Assembly (NCBI GenBank): GCA_964568735.1
Contig: CAZMRF010000031.1
Span: forward strand, 1 to 55,839
DNA: 55,839 nt
Direction: 5' to 3'
DNA from: CAZMRF01 sp964568735
GTDB taxonomy: Bacteria > Acidobacteriota > Polarisedimenticolia > JACPZX01
A program made the translations under genes and the position numbers. Positions 1 to 9,452 of the stretch are shown piece by piece. The number at the start of each line of letters is the position of its first letter. Positions within the stretch are counted from its first letter, which is position 1. Under the pieces are notes generated by a model. The model did no database searches. It was not told where the DNA came from and was given only the letters and a program-made list of their open reading frames with translations.

Positions 1-885
1 GGCTCGACGCTCGCCGACGCGATGAAGAAACACCCCAAGGTCTTCTCCGATCTCTTCGTCAACATGGTGGCCGCGGGCGAGGCGGGCGGTATCCTCGATA
101 CCATCCTGCGCCGCCTCGCGGACTACATCGAGAAGAGCGTCAAGCTCCAGGCCAGCGTCAAGAAGGCGCTCGTCTATCCCGCGGCGGTCATCTTCATCGC
201 CATCGTGATCGTGTGGGTCATCCTGACCTTCGTCATCCCGGTCTTCGCGGGCCTCTTCAACAGCCTGGGCGGCGGAGCCCAGCTCCCGTTCATCACGCGG
301 TTCGTCATGGCGGCCAGCCGGCAGATGGCCTGGTTCGGCCCCCTGGCCATCGTGGGCGGGATCCTGGGGTACGTCTTCCTCTACAAGCCCTACTACGCGA
401 CGGAGAACGGCCGGCGGACCGTTGACGGGATGATGCTGAGGCTCCCCATCATCGGGATGCTCCTCCGCAAGATCGCCGTCGCCCGGTTCTGTCGAACTCT
501 CGGAACCCTGATCTCCTCCGGCGTACCCATCCTCGACTCGCTCGACATCACGGCGAAGACGGCCGGCAACCAGGTCGTGGCCGACGCGGTCTACGCCACG
601 CGCCGCAGCATCGAGCAGGGGAAGACCATCTCGGAGCCGCTCCAGCAGACCAACGTCTTTCCGCCCATGGTGACCCAGATGATCGCCGTGGGCGAGCAGA
701 CGGGCGCGCTGGACGCGATGCTCTCGAAGATTGCCGACTTCTACGACGACGAGGTGGACAACGCGGTCGCGACCCTTCTCACGCTCCTGGAGCCGGTCCT
801 GATCTCGTTCCTCGGAGTCACCATCGGTACGATCGTCATCGCGATGTACATGCCGATCTTCGCCCTGATCTCCCTGATGCCCTGA
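1..885 (+). CDS. pilC: Type IV pilus inner-membrane platform protein PilC (5' truncated)
   Basis: The reading frame is open from the first base, so the gene begins upstream and the ATG at 22 is internal. The visible 294 residues cover the end of the first GspF/T2SSF domain (VAAGEAGG motif), a long hydrophobic segment after KKALVYPA, and a complete second GspF domain (ARFCRTLGTLISSGVP, VGEQTGALD) ending in a C-terminal membrane helix. Full-length family members have about 400 residues, so roughly a quarter is missing. PilC is the inner-membrane platform on which PilB and PilT drive pilus assembly and retraction. The pilS-pilR pair directly downstream is the classical context. Confidence 0.95.
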   Translation, partial: GSTLADAMKKHPKVFSDLFVNMVAAGEAGGILDTILRRLADYIEKSVKLQASVKKALVYPAAVIFIAIVIVWVILTFVIPVFAGLFNSLGGGAQLPFITRFVMAASRQMAWFGPLAIVGGILGYVFLYKPYYATENGRRTVDGMMLRLPIIGMLLRKIAVARFCRTLGTLISSGVPILDSLDITAKTAGNQVVADAVYATRRSIEQGKTISEPLQQTNVFPPMVTQMIAVGEQTGALDAMLSKIADFYDDEVDNAVATLLTLLEPVLISFLGVTIGTIVIAMYMPIFALISLMP

Positions 886-917
886 GGAAGCGAGTCGACG
901 GCCCGCCGGAGGGGCGC

Positions 918-2657
918 ATGAGCGAGCAGACACCGGCGCGGGCCCACGAAGCCGCGCCGCACGACAGCTCCGAGCTTCGCCGCCAGCTCCTCGGCCTGAT
1001 GCTGGGCCGGGCGTCGGTCCTCACGCTCCTGCTCGGGTGCGGGATCATCGTCGAGCGCCTGCTGCCGCAGGCGGCCGTCAGGATCCACTCCTTCTATGCC
1101 CTCACGGGGGCCGGGTACGTCCTGACCGCCCTCTACGCCGGCTTCAACCGGTGGTGGCTCAACCACACGGCGGCGGCCTACGCGCAGCTCTGCGGTGACC
1201 TGATGCTCGTCACGGGCTTCGTCTACGCGACGGGCGGCCTCGACAGCCCCTTCTCCGTCCTGTACTTCACCGTCATCATCGCGTCGAGCATCCTGCTCCG
1301 GAGGCGCGGCGCGGTCTTCACGGCCACGGCGTCCTGGCTCGCGTACGGCCTGCTTGTCCTCCTGATCGTCTACGACGTGGTGCACGTCTCGCCGGCCTGG
1401 GCCGACGAGGTCCTCCAGGGCGAGGTCAGCGCCATCAAGCTCGTGGCCTACTCGCTCTTCGCGCATTTCCTGGCCTTCTTCGCGGTCGCCTTCCTCTCTT
1501 CCTACCTCGCCGAAGGCCTGCACAGGACCGGGCGGGAGCTCAAGGAGAGAACCGAGGACCTGGCACGCCTGCAGGCCCTCTCGAAGAACATCGTGGACAG
1601 CATCGCCAGCGGGGTGATCACCACGGACCTGACCGGAAGGGTCACCTTCGTCAACAGGGGAGGGCAGGAAATCCTGGCCCGCGCGGGCGCCGCGCGCGAG
1701 AACGCCACGGTCTGGGAACTCCTGGGGCAGGACGAGGGCCTCCTCGCGCGGGTCAGCGACGAGATCAGCAGCGGGCTGAGGACCCGGCTGGAGACGCAGG
1801 TGGGCTCGCCGGAGCGCGAGCCGCTCACTCTCGGCGTCACCTGCTCGATACTCAAAGATCCCAGGGGAAACCCGACCGGCTTCATCTTCGCGTTTCAGGA
1901 CCTCACGGACATCAAGGCGCTCGAGGAGGAGGTGCGCGTCCGGGACCGCATGGCGGCCCTGGGGCAGGTGGCCGCGGGCATGGCCCACGAGATCAGGAAT
2001 CCGCTGGCCTCGATCTCCGGCTCCGCGCAGCTGCTCAAGAAGTCGGTGCAGCCGAACGACTCCGACGCGGAGCTCTTCGACATCATCGTCCGGGAGGGGC
2101 AGCGGCTCGACAGGATCATCCACGATTTCCTCCTCTTTGCCCGGCCCGGGAGGTTCAAGCCCGAGGAAGCGGACCTCGTGCCCATCCTCCGCGAGTCGCT
2201 CCTGCTGCTCCGCAACGGCGGCGACGTGAAGGAGAGCCACACGATCGTCGCGGAGCTTCCGGAGGAGGGCGTCCCCGGCCGGGTGGACGTCAACCTCATC
2301 CGGCAGGTCTTCTGGAACCTCGCCAAGAACGCCCTGAGGGCCATGCCCGATGGTGGCCGGCTCACCGTGAAGGCCTCGCGGACCCGGGAAGGGATGGTGG
2401 CGATCGCTTTCGAGGACGAGGGCATCGGCATGACCCGCGAAGATATCGAAGCGGCCTTCCACCCTTTCCGGGGCAAGTTCGACGGAGGAACGGGGCTCGG
2501 CCTGGCCATCGTATTCAGGGTCGTCCAGGAGCATGGCGGGAGGATCCAGGTGCGCAGCGAGCCGGGGGCGGGCTCGACCTTCACGATCCTGCTGCCCGCG
2601 AGCGAGGCCTCCGCAGGCTCCGCGCGGAGGCAGGCGGGGCTGGCGGCAATCGGATGA
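918..2657 (+). CDS. pilS: Sensor histidine kinase PilS
   Basis: The 579-residue kinase has about six N-terminal hydrophobic segments (residues ~30-200), a PAS domain (~225-335), a HisKA domain with the phosphoacceptor H357 in AHEIRNPLASISGSAQ, and a HATPase domain with GGTGLGLAIV near the C-terminus. This matches PilS, which autophosphorylates and passes phosphate to PilR to control pilin transcription. The ATG at 918 follows a GGAGGGG stretch in a 32-bp gap after pilC. The cognate regulator starts 41 bp downstream. What it senses cannot be read here; in Pseudomonas, PilS responds to membrane pilin. Confidence 0.93.
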   Translation: MSEQTPARAHEAAPHDSSELRRQLLGLMLGRASVLTLLLGCGIIVERLLPQAAVRIHSFYALTGAGYVLTALYAGFNRWWLNHTAAAYAQLCGDLMLVTGFVYATGGLDSPFSVLYFTVIIASSILLRRRGAVFTATASWLAYGLLVLLIVYDVVHVSPAWADEVLQGEVSAIKLVAYSLFAHFLAFFAVAFLSSYLAEGLHRTGRELKERTEDLARLQALSKNIVDSIASGVITTDLTGRVTFVNRGGQEILARAGAARENATVWELLGQDEGLLARVSDEISSGLRTRLETQVGSPEREPLTLGVTCSILKDPRGNPTGFIFAFQDLTDIKALEEEVRVRDRMAALGQVAAGMAHEIRNPLASISGSAQLLKKSVQPNDSDAELFDIIVREGQRLDRIIHDFLLFARPGRFKPEEADLVPILRESLLLLRNGGDVKESHTIVAELPEEGVPGRVDVNLIRQVFWNLAKNALRAMPDGGRLTVKASRTREGMVAIAFEDEGIGMTREDIEAAFHPFRGKFDGGTGLGLAIVFRVVQEHGGRIQVRSEPGAGSTFTILLPASEASAGSARRQAGLAAIG

Positions 2658-2684
2658 TCGCGGGAACGGCCCCGGGGCGGGCGT

Positions 2685-2691
2685 AAGGAGG
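2685..2691 (+). promoter_or_regulatory. Ribosome binding site that fixes the TTG start of pilR
   Basis: AAGGAGG lies 7 bases before the TTG at 2699. No ATG or GTG in the same frame gives the conserved N-terminus (ERILVVEDE), so this Shine-Dalgarno sequence supports TTG as the real start. Confidence 0.8.
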
Positions 2692-2698
2692 AAGTGGC

Positions 2699-4089
<1,391 letters not shown>

Positions 4090-4093
<4 letters not shown>

Positions 4094-6537
4094 CGGCGTC
4101 TCCGGGTCGCATTTCCCGGATGGGACTCCTCCTCGCGGCGCTCCTGGCCGCCCTGCCCTTCCTCCCGGCGCTCGGGAGCGGGAGCACGCTCTGGTTCCGG
4201 GACGCGGGGCAGAACCATCTCCCGAATCGCGCCCTGGCGTCGCAGATGCTCCGCGAGGGGCACCTCCCCCTATGGAATCCCTTCCGCGGGAACGGGCAGC
4301 CCTTCATGGCCAATCCCAACTCGCTCGTCCTCCGGCCCACGACGCCGCTCTTCATGATGTTCCCGCCCGAAAGGGCCCACCTCCCCTTCACGCTCTCGGT
4401 CATGCTTCTCGCGGGGCTGGCCGGGGCGGGCACCTTCGCCCTGCTCGCGGACACGGGGTACAGCGCGACCGCCTCGCTCGTGGGCGCGGCGACCTTCGCC
4501 CTCTCGGGGGCCTTCCAGTCGCTGGGGCAGCTCGTGAACCTCCTCGAGGGCGCGGCGTGGATCCCGCTGGCGCTCTTCTTCCTCAACCGCGCTTTCGAGC
4601 GCGACTGGCGTCCCTGGGGAGCCCTCTCGGGGCTGGCCCTCGCGATGGTGATCTCGACCGGCGAGCCGGTGCTCGCAGCCTCGGCACTCCTCGCGGTGCC
4701 CATGCTGCCCGGCTTCTGGCGCGCCGGCCCGCGCCGCCTCCTCCGGGCCGCGGGGGCATGCGGATTGGTCGCGCTGCTCGTGGCCTCGGTGCAGCTCGTG
4801 CCGCTCGCGGACCTGGCGTCGGCGAGCGCCCGCGCGGCGCCCCTGCCGGCCGGGCAGGCCATGAAGTGGTCGCTGCCCCCCGCGGCGCTCCTCCAGGCCG
4901 CGCTGCCCTCGCTGTGGGGAGACCCGACGAGGGCCGGGCCCGGCGCTTACTGGGGCTCGGGCCTCTTCGAGACCTCATTGCCCTTCCTCACCTCCATCCA
5001 CATCGGCCTGCCCATCATTCTCCTGGGCTTCGCCGGGCTGGCGCGCGGGAGCCGGCCCGTCGTCGCGGCGGGAGGCGCGGCCCTGATGGCCACGCTCCTG
5101 GCGGTGGGGGGCCACTTCCCCTTCCTCACGGCGATCGTCATGCATGTACCTGGGCTGGCGCAGAGCCGCTATCCGGCGAAATGGGCCCTCCTCGCTTCGC
5201 TCGCCCTGGCCCTCCTCGCCGCGGCCGGATTCGACCGGATGATCTCGTGCCCGCAGCGGGCGGGCGATCTCCCGCGCAGGCTGAGGGGACTCGCTATCCT
5301 CCTGGGTGCCGGCGCCGCCGCGGGGCTCGTCGTGTGGATCTCACGCCCCATGCCCGCGCTCTCCCTCCTGCGATGGATGCTGCGGATCCCTGAGAAGCTC
5401 CCGGAGGAGATCCTGCTCTCGGCGGCTCTCCCCGCCGTCGGTCGCTCCGCGGCGCTGGCGTGCCTGGCCTCCCTCGCCCTGCTCCTCGCGGTGAGGGCTC
5501 GCCGGCTTCCGCCCCGATGGCTTCCGCCCGCGGCCGCGCTGCCCTGCCTGGCCGTCCTTCTCTGGGGGGCCTGGGGGCTGAACCCGGCCGCCCCCGCACG
5601 CGTTGTCTTCGAGCCGTCGCCCCTCCTGGATTCCATCCCCATGAAGGAACGAGCCCATCTCCGCCTCTTCGGCTTCCCGCGGCCACGTGGATTCGCGTAC
5701 AGGACGCCCGCTGCCTCCGAGGCCTCCCGTTTCGGATTGCCTCCGGATTCGCTGGCGTGGGGGATGAGATGGGATACGAGGACCCTCAGGTTCACCGCGC
5801 CCTACCTGCACGGAGTGCGTGCCGCCTGGGATCAGGCGGGCGAGAGCCTCCTCGCTCTCGAGCCGGCGGCCACCTTCGCGAGGCGCCTCGCCGAGGGGTT
5901 GCCCGCGGAGGCGGCCGCCAGGCTTCTCCGCGCCGCATCCGTGGGATGGGTGCTCGCCTACGGCGATCCTCCCGGGGAGGATCTCGAGGAGATGGCCGGT
6001 CTTGCCGGCGAGAGCAACATCCCGGTCCGCCTCTTCGCGCTCGCGGATCCGATCCCGCGGGCCAGCCTGATTGAAGCGAGCATGACCGTCGGCTCCCCCG
6101 AGGCGGCGCTTGCCGCGATCGAGGAGGGGAGCGTCGATCCGGCGACGACGCTCCTGCTGGAGCGAAGCGCGCCGGAGCCCGAGCCTCCTCCCACGACGAC
6201 CACGCCAGGGGCTTCTCCCGGCAGCGCGCAGATCGTGAGCGAGACACCGACCGAGGTTTCCCTGCAGGCCACCGTCCCGAGGGAGAGCTGGCTGCTGCTC
6301 ACGGATAGCTGGGCGCCCGGGTGGGAGGCGGAGATCGACGGCGCAGCTCATCCGATCCTCCGGGCCCAGGGCGCCTTCCGCGCCGTCCGCGTGCCGCCGG
6401 GCTCGCACGAGGTGGTCTTTACCTACCGTCCGCGATCCGTGAAGGCGGGGCTGGCAGGATCCGTCCTGGGGCTTCTCACTGCCGCGGGATTGATCATCGC
6501 TCCCCGCCTTCGCCGCGCCGGGCCCGCCGTCCCGTGA
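4090..6537 (+). CDS. YfhO-family multi-pass membrane protein
   Basis: This 815-residue protein has many hydrophobic segments. It shows the family's early WNPFRGNGQPFMANPNS block and a C-terminal beta-rich domain with DSWAPGWEAEIDG, VPPGSHEVVFTYRP and a final membrane helix, the YfhO signature. YfhO proteins are GT-C-like membrane proteins linked to glycosylation of cell-surface polymers; the substrate here is unknown. The GTG at 4090 overlaps the pilR stop by four bases (GTGA) and has GGAGAG nine bases upstream; ATG 4120 lacks an RBS. The frame is open back into pilS, but that upstream part is a shadow of pilS and pilR. Confidence 0.82.
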
Positions 6538-8237
6538 GATCCCGCCGGCAGGAGATGTGGGCGCTCCTCGCGCTGGTGGCGGCGGCCTGCGCCGCCGCCG
6601 CAACCAGGATCCGATCGAACGATCTCTGGTGGCACCTGGCCGCCGGCAGGTGGATCCTCGACAACGGCGCCGTTCCACGCGCCGATCCCTTCTCGTTCAC
6701 GAGCGGAGGCATACCCTGGGTCGATCACGGGTGGCTCTGGCAGGCCGTGGCCGCCCTGATCGAGCGGGCCTCGGGGCTGGAGGGGCTCGTCCTGCTCAAG
6801 GCGGTGGGCCCCGTCGGCTTCACTCTCGCCGCCTGGGTGACGCTCATGCGATCGGGCGTGAGCCCCTACCTCGCGAGCGGCCTGATCACGCTCAGCCTCG
6901 CGGGAGCCAGGTTCCGCTTCGCCGATCGCCCGGAGCCCGCCGCCCTGGGACTGCTGGCCCTCTTCCTCTGTCTCCTCGTCGCGCCCGGGTGGAGCCGCCG
7001 CGGCCGCCTGCTCGGCGGCGCCGCGGTCTGCCTCGTATGGGCCAACGTCCACGCGAGCGTCCTCGTCGCCCCTCTGCTCGCCGCGGCGGCCTGCGCCGGC
7101 GCTCTTCTCGGCTCGTGGCTGGAGGCCGCGCGGGGGGGAGCGCGGGCAGCGGAGCTGAGGCGCGCCGCGCGCGACCACGGCCTCCTGGCCGCGGCGGGAT
7201 CGGCCGCCCTGCTGATCAACCCGTGGGGGATCGGGCTCCTCGGCGTCCCCTTTCGGCTCCGGGAGATCCTCGCGGATCCTCGGATCTCGAATCCGGAATG
7301 GCCTCGCCCCCTGCTCTCCGACTTTCCGATCTTCTACGCCGCGCTGGCTGCCGTTCTCCTCGGAGTGCTCGTGACGGTGATACGCCGCCGTAGTCCTTTC
7401 GTTTGGCGCGGGGCCTTCATGATGACGATCGCGGCGATCCTCGCTCTCGACAGCCTGCGCCATATCGGGCTCTTCTTCTTCGTGCTTCCATTCGCCGTGG
7501 CCGCCTCGGGGCCGTCGGAGGCGATCCGCCCGGGCCGAGGGCGCCGCGCGGGCTCGCCATGGGCTCCCGCGTGGGGGGTCGCCGCGGCCGCCGTCTTCGT
7601 CCTCCAGCCGGATGCCTCGGCGGGACCCGTGGGCCTTGGCGTCGTCGAGGATCGCTTCCCGGTCACAGAGGCCGACTACGTCGAGAGGACGCTCGCTCCT
7701 CCGCGCCGCCTGTACAACGACGTCGCTCACGGCGGCTATCTCATCTGGAGGTTCTACCCGGAGGATCGCGTCTTCGTGGACGGCCGCAACGAGATCCACG
7801 CAGCGCTCCTCGCCGAGACCGCCTCGGCCATCGCCGACGGTCGCGCATGGCAGACCTTCCTCGATCGATGGGAGATCGAAGCGGCCCTCGTGAGGTACCG
7901 ACCGGAGCGCACCCGTGTCGCGGGACCGGCGGGAGGCGAGGAGCGCGGCTTCGCCGCCCTCCACTTCCCGCGCTCGCGGTGGGCGCTCGTCCACTGGGGC
8001 GACGCGGCGATGGTCTTCGTTCGCCGGGGGGGGAAATACCAGAAGGTGATCGAGCGGGAGGAGTTCCTCAACGTCGATCCCGAGGATCCCGATGATCAGC
8101 TCGAACGGGTTCGCAGGGGAGACGAAGCCCTGAGGGCGGGGATCCTCGCCGACCTGAAACGCCGGCTGGCTGAAAAGGCCCCGCCGGAGCGGGCCAGGAG
8201 CCTGCTTCGGGCCTTCTCTGAGGGGGCCCCGGATTGA
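6534..8237 (+). CDS. Multi-pass membrane protein of unknown function (GT-C-like)
   Basis: The 567-residue protein has an N-terminal block SNDLWWHLAAGRWILDNG followed by ADPFSFTSGG, then about ten hydrophobic segments to residue ~370. A soluble tail carries LYNDVAHGGYLIWRFYP and RVFVDGRNEIH. This pairing of a WWHL..G block with an NDxxxGGYL..DGR tail recurs in uncharacterised membrane proteins near glycan genes. It resembles GT-C glycosyltransferases in topology, but no catalytic residue is certain. GTG 6534 overlaps the upstream stop (GTGA); ATG 6555 is an alternative. It is probably cotranscribed with the YfhO-like gene, between pilR and the pilins. Confidence 0.7.
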   Translation: MRSRRQEMWALLALVAAACAAAATRIRSNDLWWHLAAGRWILDNGAVPRADPFSFTSGGIPWVDHGWLWQAVAALIERASGLEGLVLLKAVGPVGFTLAAWVTLMRSGVSPYLASGLITLSLAGARFRFADRPEPAALGLLALFLCLLVAPGWSRRGRLLGGAAVCLVWANVHASVLVAPLLAAAACAGALLGSWLEAARGGARAAELRRAARDHGLLAAAGSAALLINPWGIGLLGVPFRLREILADPRISNPEWPRPLLSDFPIFYAALAAVLLGVLVTVIRRRSPFVWRGAFMMTIAAILALDSLRHIGLFFFVLPFAVAASGPSEAIRPGRGRRAGSPWAPAWGVAAAAVFVLQPDASAGPVGLGVVEDRFPVTEADYVERTLAPPRRLYNDVAHGGYLIWRFYPEDRVFVDGRNEIHAALLAETASAIADGRAWQTFLDRWEIEAALVRYRPERTRVAGPAGGEERGFAALHFPRSRWALVHWGDAAMVFVRRGGKYQKVIEREEFLNVDPEDPDDQLERVRRGDEALRAGILADLKRRLAEKAPPERARSLLRAFSEGAPD

Positions 8238-8241
8238 GCAC

Positions 8242-8256
8242 TGACACTCGATGTCA
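8242..8256. promoter_or_regulatory. Inverted repeat TGACA-N5-TGTCA, candidate activator site
   Basis: A perfect 5-5-5 inverted repeat lies about 142 bp upstream of the sigma54 promoter of the pilin gene. That distance suits an enhancer-bound NtrC-family activator. The TGTC half-site resembles the short motifs reported for PilR in Pseudomonas. A second TGTC occurs at 8375-8378. Binding is inferred. Confidence 0.4.
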
Positions 8257-8397
8257 CTCCGGGCCTGCCGAGGTGCCCCTCTACGGCCCGAGGCGGCACC
8301 CCGGGTCCAACCCCGCGGCCTGGCCCCGATCCACCAGGTCAAGGTTAACCATTGCCCTATCAATAGTTTGGAGCTGTCGGACCTGGCATCTGAAGGC

Positions 8398-8413
8398 TGG
8401 CACCGGCCTTGCT
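8398..8413 (+). promoter_or_regulatory. Sigma54 (-24/-12) promoter of the pilin gene
   Basis: TGGCAC-N5-TTGCT matches the RpoN consensus exactly, with GG at 8399-8400 and GC at 8411-8412. The predicted start of transcription is near 8424, 23 bases before the pilin ATG and just ahead of its GGAGG. With PilR encoded upstream, this is strong evidence for PilSR/sigma54 control of pilA. Confidence 0.9.
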
Positions 8414-8446
8414 CAAGGGTCAGTCGACTCTTGGAGGGTCCAATCA

Positions 8447-8908
8447 ATGAGAAAGATTCGAAGAGAGAGCGGCTTCACACTGATCGAGCTGCTCATCGTC
8501 GTGGCGATCATCGGGATCATCGCGGCGATCGCCATTCCGAACCTGCTCAACGCCATCGACCGCGGCAAGCAGAAGAGAACGATGTCCGACATGCGGTCTA
8601 TCGGGACGTCCGTCGAGTCCTACGCGGTGGACGTAAACTTCTACCCGATCGCGGCCCTGGGCAATGTCTCCCTAATCGCGCCGCTCCTGGAGCCGGTCTA
8701 CATCAAGAACACTCCGGAGAAGGACGGCTGGAGCCATGATATCCAGTACGCCTGTGACAGCGGCGGTGTCGGCTCCGACTACACCATTGTCTCCCCCGGG
8801 AAAAACGGGGTTTTCGCCGCGGCCCCGGGCGCCACGAACGACTTCGACTGCGACATCATCTTCGAGAACGGCACCTTCACGGCCTACCCGGAAGGCGTGC
8901 AGACCTGA
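8447..8908 (+). CDS. pilA: Type IV major pilin (prepilin) PilA
   Basis: A 153-residue prepilin with a short basic leader MRKIRRESG, cleavage before FTLIE, and the conserved hydrophobic alpha1 helix (LLIVVAIIGIIAAIAIPN). The globular part has two cysteines (in YACDS and DFDCD) suited to a D-loop disulfide, and a SPGKNG block typical of short type IVa/pseudopilin folds. Mature E5 is present. ATG 8447 is preceded by GGAGG, and only the upstream sigma54 promoter precedes it. It is probably the main pilus subunit, processed by the PilD at 26829. Its 5' part is nearly identical in DNA to the pilin gene that follows. Confidence 0.93.
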   Translation: MRKIRRESGFTLIELLIVVAIIGIIAAIAIPNLLNAIDRGKQKRTMSDMRSIGTSVESYAVDVNFYPIAALGNVSLIAPLLEPVYIKNTPEKDGWSHDIQYACDSGGVGSDYTIVSPGKNGVFAAAPGATNDFDCDIIFENGTFTAYPEGVQT

Positions 8909-8927
8909 TCGACCTGTAACCTCGACT

Positions 8928-8964
8928 GCCGGCGGGTGCGACGTGGTAGCATCGCCCCGCCGGC
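8928..8964 (+). other. Stem-loop between the two pilin genes
   Basis: A perfect 9-bp GC-rich inverted repeat (GCCGGCGGG / CCCGCCGGC) encloses a 19-base loop. No T-run follows, so it is not a canonical terminator. It could slow transcription or protect the 3' end of pilA mRNA and so favour the first pilin; that role is inferred. Confidence 0.5.
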
Positions 8965-8996
8965 GTTCTGGTTTCGGGAGACCTAGGAGGGGCTCC

Positions 8997-9425
8997 ATGC
9001 AGCGCGGCTTCACACTGATCGAGCTGCTCATCGTCGTGGCGATCATCGGAATCATCGCGGCCATATCGATCCCCTCGCTTCAGCAGGCGATTGAGAAGGC
9101 GAAGCAGCGCGGGACGATGGCCGACATGCGGATGCTGGGCCAGTCGGTCAACCTGTACCAGATCGACGAGAGCATCTTCCCAGCCAATGGAACTCCGGCA
9201 ACCACTCTCTCGCTCATCCTGCAGCGCTACACCAAGTCCACTCCCCCCGCGAAGGACAAGTGGAGCCGCTTCTACACCTACGCTTCCGACGCGAAGAGCT
9301 GGTACTCCATCGAGTCCCACGGCCGTGACGGGATCGACGGCGTCGACATCACCATCCTCACCAAGCTCCAGTTCGAACTCGACATCGTCTACGCTTCGGG
9401 CCAGTTCACGAACGCCCCGGAGTAG
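8997..9425 (+). CDS. Second type IV pilin
   Basis: A 142-residue prepilin with a four-residue leader MQRG, cleavage before FTLIE, mature E5 and the same alpha1 helix. It aligns with the upstream pilin along its length (RGTMADMRMLGQSV, a SHGRDG block, a C-terminal DIVYASGQF) but has no cysteine pair. A strong AGGAGG at 8985-8990 sits six bases before the ATG. No promoter of its own is visible, so it probably shares the sigma54 transcript across the stem-loop. It may be an alternative major pilin or a minor subunit; the sequence does not decide. Confidence 0.9.
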   Translation: MQRGFTLIELLIVVAIIGIIAAISIPSLQQAIEKAKQRGTMADMRMLGQSVNLYQIDESIFPANGTPATTLSLILQRYTKSTPPAKDKWSRFYTYASDAKSWYSIESHGRDGIDGVDITILTKLQFELDIVYASGQFTNAPE

Positions 9426-9452
9426 CGCTTTCCAGCGCGGGGGTCCGGCCCG

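Noticed and set aside
741..2534. Long minus-strand open frame opposite pilS, and a similar ~900-codon one opposite the PilW-like gene (30380-33082)
   Set aside because: High GC keeps antisense frames open. These lack RBSs and family motifs and have the low-complexity composition of shadows, while the plus strand encodes clear families.
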